NCBI GenBank assembly: GCA_001462235.1
Contig: LIUI01000093.1
Coordinates: 1-36,859 of the forward strand
Direction: 5' to 3'
DNA length: 36,859 nt
Source: Fibrobacteria bacterium GUT307
Lineage (GTDB): Bacteria > Fibrobacterota > Fibrobacteria > Fibrobacterales > Fibrobacteraceae
In this document: piece after piece, positions 24,460-31,462 of the stretch
Layout of the letters: each line of letters opens with the position of its first letter
Numbering within the stretch: position 1 is the stretch's first letter
Program-made: the position numbers and the translations under genes
Notes under the pieces: model-generated
The model's input: the letters and a program-made list of their open reading frames with translations, nothing else
The model's database searches: none
What the model was told of the DNA's origin: nothing

Positions 24460-25587
24460 CTAGCTAAGCCTATCTCTAAATTCGTCGTATCCAAATTCCC
24501 TAACCAGATGAAATTTTTTGTCTTTCCAAATTCCTATTGAAGGGTGTTTTACACCGTTGAAAAAAGTTGTTTTTACCATTGTGTAGTGGATCATATCCAA
24601 GAATACAATGCGGGAGCCAACCTCCAGCGGATTGTCAAAGGAATAATCCCCCGCAACATCCCCAGCAAGGCAGGAATTGCCGGCTAAGCGGTATTTATGC
24701 GGCTTAATAAAAACCATATCGCTGTTTAAAACCATGGGGCGGTAAGGCATTTCCAAACAATCCGGCATGTGAGCAGATATAGATACATCTAAAATGGCTA
24801 TGTTTATTTCATTATGCATAATATCCAAAACGCTCGATACCAATTCTCCTGTTTGCCAACCTACCGCCTCGCCAGGTTCTAAAATGATCTCAACGCCCGG
24901 GTATTTTTTGTGAAATTTATTCAAAATTTTTACGAGTTTTTGAATGTCGTAATCTGCCCTTGTTATGTGATGCCCGCCACCAAAATTTATCCATTTCATT
25001 TTTGGGATCCATTCCCCAAAATTCGCTTCTACCTTTTCCAGCACGGTTTCCAGAGCATCTGCGTTTTGTTCGCAAAGCGCATGAAAATGCAAACCCTCAA
25101 TGCCATCTAAAAGTTCCGGTTTAAATTCTTTTATGGTAACTCCAAGGCGGCTATAACGCCCTGCGGGGTTGTATAAATCCACATCAACGGTTGAAAATTC
25201 CGGGTTTATTCTTATGCCTGCACTGACCTTCTTTTTCAAGGTTCTTTTTTTAAAGCGAGTCCATTGAGAAAAACTGTTGAAAGTAATGTGGCTTGCATGG
25301 CTTAAGATAAGTTCTATTTCGTCGTCTCGGTAGGCAGGGGCGCACACGTGCACTTCCTTGCCCATCTTTTGGCTGGCTAGCAGAAGTTCGTTTAAACTGC
25401 TTGCTGTGGCTCCGCTCAAATAATGTGAAATAAGCGGGAATGTTTTCCAAAAGCTAAAACCTTTTAATGCACATATAACTTTAGCATTTCCCTGTTTTTG
25501 CACCTTGTTTAGGATTTCCAAGTTATATACAAGGCGGCTCTCTTCTAGCACATAACAAGGCGATGGAACGGCGGAATAGTCTATCAT
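24460..25587 (-). CDS. nspC: Carboxynorspermidine/carboxyspermidine decarboxylase
   Basis: PLP-dependent decarboxylase of the alanine-racemase-fold group that makes spermidine or norspermidine from the carboxylated precursor. 375 residues, usual family length. Visible: SPCYVLEE start, PLP lysine in CALKGF (K42), the HFHALCEQ segment at about 165-172 diagnostic of NspC, INFGGGHHITR, the phosphate-binding EPGEAVGW, and C-terminal DVAGDY. The partner dehydrogenase (CASDH) is not in this window. It ends four bases before the membrane gene and starts two bases after the kinase stop, so these three minus-strand genes form one operon. Confidence 0.95.
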   Translation of the reverse strand: MIDYSAVPSPCYVLEESRLVYNLEILNKVQKQGNAKVICALKGFSFWKTFPLISHYLSGATASSLNELLLASQKMGKEVHVCAPAYRDDEIELILSHASHITFNSFSQWTRFKKRTLKKKVSAGIRINPEFSTVDVDLYNPAGRYSRLGVTIKEFKPELLDGIEGLHFHALCEQNADALETVLEKVEANFGEWIPKMKWINFGGGHHITRADYDIQKLVKILNKFHKKYPGVEIILEPGEAVGWQTGELVSSVLDIMHNEINIAILDVSISAHMPDCLEMPYRPMVLNSDMVFIKPHKYRLAGNSCLAGDVAGDYSFDNPLEVGSRIVFLDMIHYTMVKTTFFNGVKHPSIGIWKDKKFHLVREFGYDEFRDRLS

Positions 25588-25588
25588 G

Positions 25589-26269
25589 TTACTCCAGTTT
25601 TATATATGTGTTTTGCGAAGGCGGAATATCTATGGCTTTTTTTATGGAGCTTATGATGGAAGATACCGGTGATGGCTCATTCACAAAATCTATATCGTTT
25701 ACATCTATTATCAAAACAGGGCTTGCTTTGTAGTGGAAAAAATAGCGGTCGTAAAGGGCAATTAGCTTGCTTAGGTAGTCCTTTGTTATGCTTCTATCCG
25801 TTTGCCTAAGCCTAACTTGAACCCTGCGGAACAAGGTATCTTCGCCAGCTCTTAAATATACCACAAAATTTGGCTTGATAAATTTTTTTGTTGATTCCTG
25901 AAGAATATCCCGTATTTTTTGGTATAGCTTCCATTCCTGCTCATCTTCTATGGTGAGTTCTGCAAAAATATCGTTCTTTTCAAATATAAAGTCCGTAGCA
26001 TAAAGCTTACGCCCGGCAAACATATCCGGTTGTTTAAGTATTTTTTGCAAGTCTTCGCATTGTTTGTAGCGAGACAGCATAAAGGCTATTTGCGTTTGAA
26101 AGGCAAATTTCCTTCTATCGTCGTAAAATTTATCTAAAAATGGGTTTTGCTCCAACTCTTCCCTAAAGGAATGCAGAGTTTGCTTGCCATACTCCTTTTC
26201 AAGAGCATCTAAAAGCGCAGACTTTCCAACGCATATTGGCCCTTCTATTGCGAAAAACACAGAATTCAT
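25589..26269 (-). CDS. Deoxynucleoside kinase (dAK/dGK/TK2-type)
   Basis: Phosphorylates deoxynucleosides in the salvage pathway. 226 residues from the ATG at 26269, where GAGGAA stands 4-6 bases upstream; a longer frame exists but lacks a plausible start. Family marks: P-loop EGPICVGKSAL near the N-terminus, the QTQIAFMLSRYKQ helix, DFIFEKNDIFAELT (sDyifeKnlIFA motif), the QVRLRQTDRSI segment (DRS motif), and DYLSKLIALYDRYFFHY. Exact nucleoside preference is not readable. Divergent from the SPFH gene with only 40 bp between starts. Confidence 0.93.
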   Translation of the reverse strand: MNSVFFAIEGPICVGKSALLDALEKEYGKQTLHSFREELEQNPFLDKFYDDRRKFAFQTQIAFMLSRYKQCEDLQKILKQPDMFAGRKLYATDFIFEKNDIFAELTIEDEQEWKLYQKIRDILQESTKKFIKPNFVVYLRAGEDTLFRRVQVRLRQTDRSITKDYLSKLIALYDRYFFHYKASPVLIIDVNDIDFVNEPSPVSSIISSIKKAIDIPPSQNTYIKLE

Positions 26270-26296
26270 ATTTCCTCGGGATAATGTAGAAATTTC

Positions 26297-26302
26297 TATA
26301 TT
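26297..26302 (+). promoter_or_regulatory. -10 box (TATATT) for SPFH gene
   Basis: TATATT ends 7 bases before the ATG at 26310, so transcription should start at or one base before the start codon, implying a leaderless message. No good -35 hexamer was found in the 40-bp divergent gap. Confidence 0.5.
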
Positions 26303-26309
26303 CCCTAGC

Positions 26310-27122
26310 ATGGCAGATCAAAACTATGTTCCTCAATCGTACAGATTTCTCACTTTTGCTATAATTTTAATAGTTATAGGCTCAATTGTGGTTTCTGGTT
26401 CCTTTTACACCGTAAGGGCTGGAGAAAAAGCCCTTGTTTTCACATGGGGCAAAATAACCTCAGTCACTAGCGAAGGGTTGCATTTCAAAATCCCTATTAT
26501 GCAAACCGTTTCAAAAGTGGATATCCGCACCCAAAAAGCAGAAGCTCCTGCACAAGCGGCATCAAAAAATATGCAGAACGTTTCAACGGTGGTAACCCTC
26601 AACTACCACCTTTCCCACGATAAACTAGACGAGCTATATGCAAAAGTGGGCTTGGAAGTTGAAAATAAAATCATAGCAGCCCGTATTCAAGAAACCGTTA
26701 AAGCCGTTGTTGCCCGTTACACCGCAGAAGAGCTTTTGTCTATGCGTGAGCAGGTTAAAAACGAAATATCGGAGAGCTTAACACGGCAGCTTTTGGATTA
26801 CAACATTGTGGTAGATGCCGGCGGGGTTCAAATAACCAATTTTGATTTTAGCCGCGGCTTTAACGAAGCTATCGAAGATAAACAAGTTGCCGAGCAAAAA
26901 GCCTTAACCGCAAAGAACAACCTTGAAAGGGTAAAGGTTGAAGTGGAGCAAAAGGTTGAACAAGCAAAAGGCGAAGCAGAAGCAATACGCATTCAAGCAG
27001 AGGCAATCAGAGCACAAGGCGGCAAAGAATACGTAAACCTTAAAGCCATTGAAAAATGGGACGGCAAACTCCCCATATACCACGGCGGCAGCGGCCCAAT
27101 GCCTTTTTTAGAAGTTAAGTAG
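26310..27122 (+). CDS. SPFH/Band 7 (prohibitin-like) membrane protein
   Basis: 270-residue inner-membrane protein of the prohibitin-like Band 7 family, thought to form membrane scaffolds that hold proteases or lipid microdomains. One N-terminal span (about 13-33, LTFAIILIVIGSIVVSGSF), then the Band 7 domain (VRAGEKALVFTWGKI, GLHFKIPIMQTVSKVDIRTQ, TVVTLNYHLS, ESLTRQLLDYNIVV, VQITNFDFS) and a Glu/Lys/Ala coiled coil ending in KAIEKWDGKLP, a typical prohibitin-like C-terminal signature. The start chosen excludes 42 upstream residues that read as a shadow of the divergent kinase gene. Confidence 0.93.
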   Translation: MADQNYVPQSYRFLTFAIILIVIGSIVVSGSFYTVRAGEKALVFTWGKITSVTSEGLHFKIPIMQTVSKVDIRTQKAEAPAQAASKNMQNVSTVVTLNYHLSHDKLDELYAKVGLEVENKIIAARIQETVKAVVARYTAEELLSMREQVKNEISESLTRQLLDYNIVVDAGGVQITNFDFSRGFNEAIEDKQVAEQKALTAKNNLERVKVEVEQKVEQAKGEAEAIRIQAEAIRAQGGKEYVNLKAIEKWDGKLPIYHGGSGPMPFLEVK

Positions 27123-27126
27123 GTTT

Positions 27127-27517
27127 TTAGATTTCATATTTTTCCAGCTTCCTCTTCATTAGCTTTCTGTCAATGTCAATACGGTAGACATTGCCACCAT
27201 TCTCGCTGGAACTCCACCAGAAGCATCTGTCACCGACACTGCCGAAACTGCCGTAAAAAACAGCTTATTCCTAGCCATAATAGACCTCCATGTTGATTTT
27301 TGATGAAAAATGAATCTTTGTAACTAATTTCTCACAGAATTGCAATCCCTTTGTAAAATTCTTGTCATTTTCTGGGCTAAATGGGCTTAAATATGGGGAA
27401 AAGTTGAATGTGTATATACTTGTTTTGATGACATTTGCAGCATTTCGGTTACGGGTGCAAGGCTTGGCCTGCACTTAAAGCTCCGGTTGCCGTATTGGGG
27501 GCGGTGTACAACATCAT
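27127..27517 (-). pseudogene. FISUMP/lipoprotein gene remnant
   Basis: Two homologous pieces of a decayed gene in the 484-bp gap after the SPFH gene. At 27517-27449 a start region reads MMLYTAPNTATGALSAG and stops; it parallels the start of the Ser-rich lipoprotein at 29846 (MSYTIPN...SAGF). At 27264-27127 a second open stretch reads YGSFGSVGDRCFWWSSSEN, the end of a FISUMP domain, then a basic tail ending KRKLEKYEI. The middle of the gene is missing. The TGGTGGAGT and AGCGAG codons match the intact FISUMP gene at 36.4 kb base for base. Confidence 0.6.
27131..27158 (-). repeat. 28-bp direct repeat, copy 1
   Basis: 26 of 28 bases match 28811-28838 in the same orientation (ATTTCATANTTTTCCAG...CTCTTCA). 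Both copies encode, on the minus strand, the same C-terminal peptide KRKLEKYEI before a stop. The copies flank the DUF4143 ATPase gene and could be recombination points or two ends of a duplicated gene. Confidence 0.7.
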
Positions 27518-27524
27518 GAACACA

Positions 27525-27553
27525 AATGTAGAAATATTTTTGGGGCTTGTCAA
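27525..27553 (-). promoter_or_regulatory. Promoter of the remnant gene
   Basis: Consensus -35 TTGACA (27553-27548), 17-bp spacer, -10 TACATT (27530-27525), 7 bases before ATG 27517. The aligned region upstream of the lipoprotein at 29.8 kb keeps the -10 (TATATT) but has CCGCCA at the -35 position. Confidence 0.6.
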
Positions 27554-27606
27554 GGGATTATTTCAAAATAGGGATTATTTCAAAATAGTTTTCAAAAGTG
27601 AGCTTC

Positions 27607-28770
27607 TTAGATTTTTGAAAGCAACTCTGCGAGTTCCCTAATCCCGCAAATCACAACATTTTCCTTGTACAAATAAGAATCCTCTATAGGACAAACAATA
27701 TACGTTTTGCTCAGTTCCAAATCCTTTATGCAATTCCAAAATCCAACTGAAACTGTTGGAGCCGTGTTAGCCTTAAACTCAATGCCAATACGCTCCTTGC
27801 CACTTTCCAAAATCAAATCTATTTCTGCCCCCGCCTGTGTGCGGTAAAATGAAGGAGACCAATCCTTTGAAATGGAGCTTAAAATCTGCTCTATAGCAAA
27901 ACCTTCCCACGAACAACCAATAGAAGGATGCCCAAGCAAATCGTTAAAAGAGCGAATTCCCAAGATTGAATGCAAAATTCCCGAATCTCTTATGTAAACC
28001 TTTGGTGATTTAACTATTCGTTTTTTCTGATTGCTAAAATTTGGTTTCAGAGTTCTTATTAAAAAAGCACTTTCTAAAAAATCTGCATATTGTCTGAACA
28101 TTGTATGCGAAACGCCCAAAGCTTCGCCCAATTTGCTGGAATTGAGCAAGTCTCCATGCGAATGGGCAAGCAGGGAAAAAAGCCTGTTTATTTGAATTGG
28201 TGCAAGCCTTAAGCCCAGTTGAGGCAAATCTCGTTCCACAAACGTCTTAATAAAAAATTCACGCCACGCATTGCTGAGTTTAAGTTGCGGTGCAAGCAAA
28301 CTATCAGGAAAACCGCCTCTGAACCAAATATCGTTCAATTGAGCATCTTTTGCCTCTATGCAACTGAGCGGTGCAAGTTCACAAAATGCTATGCGGCCAG
28401 CTAGGGTTTCCGAGCTTTGGCGAATTAGCTCCGGCGAAGCTGAACCTAAAATCAGAATCGGAGTTCTTTCTTCAACGCTATCCACAAAAGAACGAATTGC
28501 CGGAAAAAGCTCTTTGCAGACTTGGATTTCGTCTATTATAATTAATTTTCCCTTATTGCTTTTGAAAAATAATTCGGGGTCTGTGATTTTTTTAAAATCA
28601 GAGGTTTTTTCCATGTCTAAATACAAGAAATTTGGCATTGTTTTGCCAATGTTCTTTGCCAGAGTCGTTTTTCCGCATTGCCTAGGACCTAAAATGGCTG
28701 TAACGGGGAAAAACGAGATAAATTCCCTGATAGCTTCTTCTTCTTTCCTGTTATACATAGTGAGTAACAT
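27607..28770 (-). CDS. AAA ATPase with DUF4143 domain
   Basis: 387-residue member of the AAA_14/DUF4143 family, widespread ATPases of unclear role frequently found in accessory regions. Visible: P-loop GPRQCGKTTL (about 29-38), Walker B LIIIDEIQ (about 76-83), sensor segment ILGSASPEL, a C-terminal winged-helix/DUF4143 part (LLNSSKLGEALGVS, FLIRTLKPNF) and the PD-(D/E)xK-like end FYRTQAGAEIDLILE...IGIEFK, which has the spaced D-E-K pattern of a nuclease fold. The ATG at 28770 touches a perfect inverted repeat; an in-frame ATG at 28758 is the alternative. Isolated between remnants, so likely mobile or selfish. Confidence 0.9.
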   Translation of the reverse strand: MLLTMYNRKEEEAIREFISFFPVTAILGPRQCGKTTLAKNIGKTMPNFLYLDMEKTSDFKKITDPELFFKSNKGKLIIIDEIQVCKELFPAIRSFVDSVEERTPILILGSASPELIRQSSETLAGRIAFCELAPLSCIEAKDAQLNDIWFRGGFPDSLLAPQLKLSNAWREFFIKTFVERDLPQLGLRLAPIQINRLFSLLAHSHGDLLNSSKLGEALGVSHTMFRQYADFLESAFLIRTLKPNFSNQKKRIVKSPKVYIRDSGILHSILGIRSFNDLLGHPSIGCSWEGFAIEQILSSISKDWSPSFYRTQAGAEIDLILESGKERIGIEFKANTAPTVSVGFWNCIKDLELSKTYIVCPIEDSYLYKENVVICGIRELAELLSKI

Positions 28771-28802
28771 AGTAAATTGAAAGTTAAAGTTTCAATTTAC
28801 TA
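28770..28802. promoter_or_regulatory. Perfect 13-bp inverted repeat at ATPase start
   Basis: Arms TAGTAAATTGAAA (28770-28782) and TTTCAATTTACTA (28790-28802) with a 7-base loop. No T-run follows, so a terminator is unlikely. Its location immediately upstream of the ATPase start codon fits an operator for autorepression or a 5' hairpin that hides the start. Confidence 0.6.
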
Positions 28803-28806
28803 GGAT

Positions 28807-28880
28807 TTATATTTCATACTTTTCCAGTTTCCTCTTCAACTCCGCAATTTCAGTATCTTTAAAATTAAACCATATTTTGC
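28807..28880 (-). pseudogene. 3' remnant sharing the KRKLEKYEI tail
   Basis: A short open stretch on the minus strand ends in DTEIAELKRKLEKYEI and a stop, and contains the second copy of the 28-bp repeat (28811-28838). Nothing upstream could serve as its gene, since a stop precedes it by about two dozen codons. It looks like the cut-off end of a gene related to the one at 27.1 kb. Confidence 0.4.
28811..28838 (-). repeat. 28-bp direct repeat, copy 2
   Basis: Partner of 27131-27158 with two mismatches (C for T and T for C). Distance between copies is 1680 bp, spanning the FISUMP remnant and the ATPase gene. Confidence 0.7.
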
Positions 28881-28891
28881 AATAAAATTAC

Positions 28892-28897
28892 TATATT
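28892..28897 (+). promoter_or_regulatory. -10 box (TATATT) for toxin-antitoxin pair
   Basis: TATATT ends 6 bases before the antitoxin ATG at 28904; a leaderless transcript is predicted. No good -35 was found, which may mean activator or antitoxin-dependent control. Confidence 0.45.
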
Positions 28898-28903
28898 AGC
28901 ACC

Positions 28904-29134
28904 ATGGAATGTTTAAAACAGACTGTTAAAAGCAAACAAGTGCAAAATTTGTTTCATTTGCCTAATTCTTTTCTTGGCTATGATGAGTTGGAAGTGATTA
29001 TCATGCCAATTATTTCCAATAATGCATTGGATAGGGAAAAACGAGATCTTGAAATTATTAATGCAAATGCCGATCGGCTGAATAGGGAAGCTGAGGAAAA
29101 TCTTTTATTTCAGGATATTTATGAAGAGGGGTGA
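28904..29134 (+). CDS. Antitoxin of a type II (MazEF-like) module
   Basis: 76-residue acidic protein whose start overlaps no upstream gene. N-terminal half has the pattern [24 protein letters not shown], as in DUF2281/AbrB-like antitoxins, where it binds DNA; the C-terminal half is a charged helix rich in Glu/Asn ([17 protein letters not shown]) expected to wrap the toxin. It overlaps the toxin start by 14 bases, the standard TA layout. Autoregulation is presumed from family knowledge; no operator was identified. Confidence 0.75.
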   Translation: MECLKQTVKSKQVQNLFHLPNSFLGYDELEVIIMPIISNNALDREKRDLEIINANADRLNREAEENLLFQDIYEEG

Positions 29135-29450
29135 GCTTTACCTTGTTTCTTTTGCTTCAAAGAACGATGTTAAAAGACAAAGGGTTTATGTGGTTGTAAG
29201 TAGGCAAATAGCAATAGATTCTACGTATTCGACGGTTATTTGCGCTCCTATATACACAAGTTTTGAGGGTTTAAGCACGCAAGTGGAGTTAGGCATAGAG
29301 GATGGGTTAAAACATGCTTCAGCAATCCGTTGCGATGAGCTTGTTAGCATAAGAAAATCGCAACTCACGGAATACATAGGAGCATTGTCAAATAAAAAAA
29401 TAAACGCTCTCAATTATGCTTTATTGATTGCTCTTGGGATAGAGACTTGA
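29121..29450 (+). CDS. MazF/PemK-type toxin
   Basis: 109-residue member of the MazF endoribonuclease family, which cuts mRNA at short sequences. Pattern visible: [11 protein letters not shown] at the N-terminus (MazF beta-1), [10 protein letters not shown] with the conserved Arg followed by the Val-rich strand, [11 protein letters not shown] (the family's vvvapit strand), [15 protein letters not shown] and a final helix. The usual RPvvVvs motif reads QRVYVVVS, so one Pro is absent; activity is not certain. Translation is coupled to the upstream antitoxin. Confidence 0.85.
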   Translation: MKRGELYLVSFASKNDVKRQRVYVVVSRQIAIDSTYSTVICAPIYTSFEGLSTQVELGIEDGLKHASAIRCDELVSIRKSQLTEYIGALSNKKINALNYALLIALGIET

Positions 29451-29468
29451 AACTTGACAATGCCATAC

Positions 29469-29846
29469 TTACGCTAACGGCGGTGTTGTAATGGACGAAC
29501 TGCTTAGAGGAACACTTGATGAACTCGGTGTTAAAACGGATGAACTGCTCACGGGGCAAGATTGAACAGGTGTACCTTCTAATAAATCATAGATACTTAA
29601 AGAAATTTGCGGTGACATACAAGTGCCATCCGGAAGTATGCAAAAAGCTGTTTCTGACGGCAAACTTGAACTGCTGCTGCTCGAAATTTCGGCAAGCGAT
29701 GAGGAAGAACTGCTTAGAGGAATACTTGACGAACTCGGCAAAGTAGCCGAGCTACAGGAAAACAACAAAGCAATAGTAAAAACCAGTACCGTAAAAAAGC
29801 CTGCACTGCAAGCTTCTTTTACCATATTTGGGATGGTATATGACAT
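29469..29846 (-). CDS. Serine-rich-linker lipoprotein, Fibrobacter style
   Basis: 125-residue protein with a signal peptide ending in a lipobox-like LLFSC (about residue 31; start may be the second Met). It is followed by serine-rich linkers (PSSSSIPLSSSSSS and similar) and a Cys-bearing segment (FCILPDGTC). The serines use all six serine codons (AGC, AGT, TCT, TCC, TCA, TCG), so the protein sequence, not DNA repetition, is conserved; that makes this strand the coding one. It is short for its class and ends right after a linker, as if a C-terminal domain were lost. Its start region resembles the remnant at 27.5 kb. A TATATT box lies at 29857-29862. Confidence 0.65.
   Translation of the reverse strand: MSYTIPNMVKEACSAGFFTVLVFTIALLFSCSSATLPSSSSIPLSSSSSSLAEISSSSSSSLPSETAFCILPDGTCMSPQISLSIYDLLEGTPVQSCPVSSSSVLTPSSSSVPLSSSSITTPPLA
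29497..29738 (-). repeat. Duplicated serine-linker segment (copies at 29497-29528, 29707-29738)
   Basis: Two 32-bp copies differ at two bases and encode the linker motif PSSSS-x-PLSSSS on the minus strand. Internal repeats of this type are expected in Ser-rich linkers and can expand or shrink. Confidence 0.65.
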
Positions 29847-29893
29847 TATGGATATAAATATAGAAATATTCAGTGGGCTTGGCGGTATTTTCC

Positions 29894-29899
29894 TATATT
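29894..29899 (+). promoter_or_regulatory. -10 box (TATATT) for murU-amgK fusion
   Basis: TATATT ends 6 bases before the GTG at 29906, again predicting a leaderless message; this supports GTG 29906 over an earlier in-frame GTG. Confidence 0.45.
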
Positions 29900-29905
29900 C
29901 CCCCC

Positions 29906-31462
29906 GTGTTTCATACTCTTATTTTAGCAGCAGGTCTAGGGACAAGGCTCCGCCCTCTCACTGAGCGAATTGCAAAACCACTGATTCCAATTGTGGATAA
30001 CTCGCCATTGGCAAGGCAGGTTGTTCTGGCAAAAAAGCTTGGCTCGGAAAAAATACACGCAAATGCACACCACTTGGCAGAGCAAGTGCAAAATGCCGCA
30101 ACAGAACTCGGCATAAATAAGGTTTGGATAGAAGAAGAACTCTTAGGCACAGGCGGGCCTATACATAGAATGTGGAAAGAAGGGGAACGCGGCGAACTCT
30201 TGGTGCTAAACGGAGATTGCGAACACGATTTGGATGTTGAAACTTTTTTGGAAAAAGCTAGGAACTCAGGCGCAAACTGCGCACTCCTAGCTATCCACAA
30301 CCCTGAAATAAACACCCTTTGCATAGACAAAGAAAATTTGCTATGCGGCATAAAAAATAAATTCGGAGCCGCAGGTTCAAGCAACGCTACATTCACCGGC
30401 ATATCTTGGTATTCTGCAAAAGCGTGGGAAAAAATAAAAGAAAGCGAAAAAGATATAAGAGATTTCTGGGAACGAGAAATTCCCTTTGTTTTTGTAACAA
30501 AAGGAAACTGGCTAGACATAGGCAACCCAGAAGGATTAATGAAAGCGATAAACTCTCAACTTTCAACTCTCAACTCTAAATTAGAAGTAGCAGGTTCAGC
30601 AGGCTCGGGAAGAAAATATTACAGAATGCGAGCTAATGGGCATTCCCTAATCTTACAGCAATCTCACAACGAAGATCAAGATTTTGAGCGTTTTGTTCGC
30701 TATGGAAAACTATTCGGAGGCTTGGGGCTTCCAACGCCGGAAATTTATGCAGTTGACAAAGTAGAAAAACGAGTTGTTATGCAAGACTTAGGCTCTGTTC
30801 GCCTTTGTGATGCGGAACAGCCACTCTTGCATTACCCGCTTGTTTTGGAAAAACTAATTGCTTGGCAAGAGGCAAGCGAAAAAGCATTTGAATTGGATAA
30901 CGAACTTGCAAACAGAGTTTTTGGCGAAAGCGATTATTTATGGGAAACTTCTTATTTTGCAGAAAATTATTTGCAGGGACATTTGGGAATGCAAGAAATT
31001 CCCGCAGATTTAACCGCATTTTTCAAGGACTTGGCCAAAAAAGCCGCACAGCAGCCAAAGGTTTTGATGCACCGGGATTTTCAATCGCAAAATGTGATGC
31101 TTAGGCCTCAAATAGGGTTTGTGGACTTTCAAGGTGCAAGGAACGGCTCTATTTACTATGATGCAGCCTCTCTTTTATGGGACCCTTATATGATGCTCCC
31201 GGCAGAAAGCGTTAAGCAATTATTTACGCTTTGGCACTCTGCAAATCCGCTTTTGAAAAACACATCTTTTGAGGCCGCTTGGGAGAATTTTTTAGTAGCG
31301 AGTTTGCAACGAATTATGCAAGCCCTAGGCGCATATTGTTTTTTGAGCAAGAAGAAAGGGATTAAGTCTTTTGAGCAATATATTGAACCAGGCGCAAAGA
31401 GGTTAGAGGAGATAAAATTTTTCTATATTACTTATCCTAATCTAGGAAATTTATGTCTGTAA
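29906..31462 (+). CDS. Fused MurU-like uridylyltransferase and AmgK-like sugar kinase
   Basis: 518-residue two-domain enzyme of cell-wall recycling. N-terminal part (1 to about 225): nucleotidyltransferase fold with [15 protein letters not shown] at 5-19, Lys in [25 protein letters not shown] (metal-binding Asp) and DIGNPEGL, like MurU, which makes UDP-N-acetylmuramate. C-terminal part (about 240-518): aminoglycoside-phosphotransferase fold with [10 protein letters not shown] and DFQGA, like AmgK, which phosphorylates the anomeric position of MurNAc/GlcNAc. In Pseudomonas these are separate neighbouring genes; here the activities are joined, with the second enzyme of the pathway first. GTG start selected by the domain start and the -10 box. 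Ends inside the gyrA start (10-bp overlap). Confidence 0.88.
   Translation: MFHTLILAAGLGTRLRPLTERIAKPLIPIVDNSPLARQVVLAKKLGSEKIHANAHHLAEQVQNAATELGINKVWIEEELLGTGGPIHRMWKEGERGELLVLNGDCEHDLDVETFLEKARNSGANCALLAIHNPEINTLCIDKENLLCGIKNKFGAAGSSNATFTGISWYSAKAWEKIKESEKDIRDFWEREIPFVFVTKGNWLDIGNPEGLMKAINSQLSTLNSKLEVAGSAGSGRKYYRMRANGHSLILQQSHNEDQDFERFVRYGKLFGGLGLPTPEIYAVDKVEKRVVMQDLGSVRLCDAEQPLLHYPLVLEKLIAWQEASEKAFELDNELANRVFGESDYLWETSYFAENYLQGHLGMQEIPADLTAFFKDLAKKAAQQPKVLMHRDFQSQNVMLRPQIGFVDFQGARNGSIYYDAASLLWDPYMMLPAESVKQLFTLWHSANPLLKNTSFEAAWENFLVASLQRIMQALGAYCFLSKKKGIKSFEQYIEPGAKRLEEIKFFYITYPNLGNLCL

Noticed and set aside
26184-26309. Upstream extension of the SPFH gene
   Set aside because: It overlaps the divergent kinase and its ribosome-binding site; the family start is at 26310.
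29623-29964. Plus-strand ORF of 113 aa opposite the Ser-rich lipoprotein
   Set aside because: Its sequence is the reverse side of serine linkers that use all six serine codons; the minus strand is the better coding strand, and the plus ORF runs into the fusion gene.
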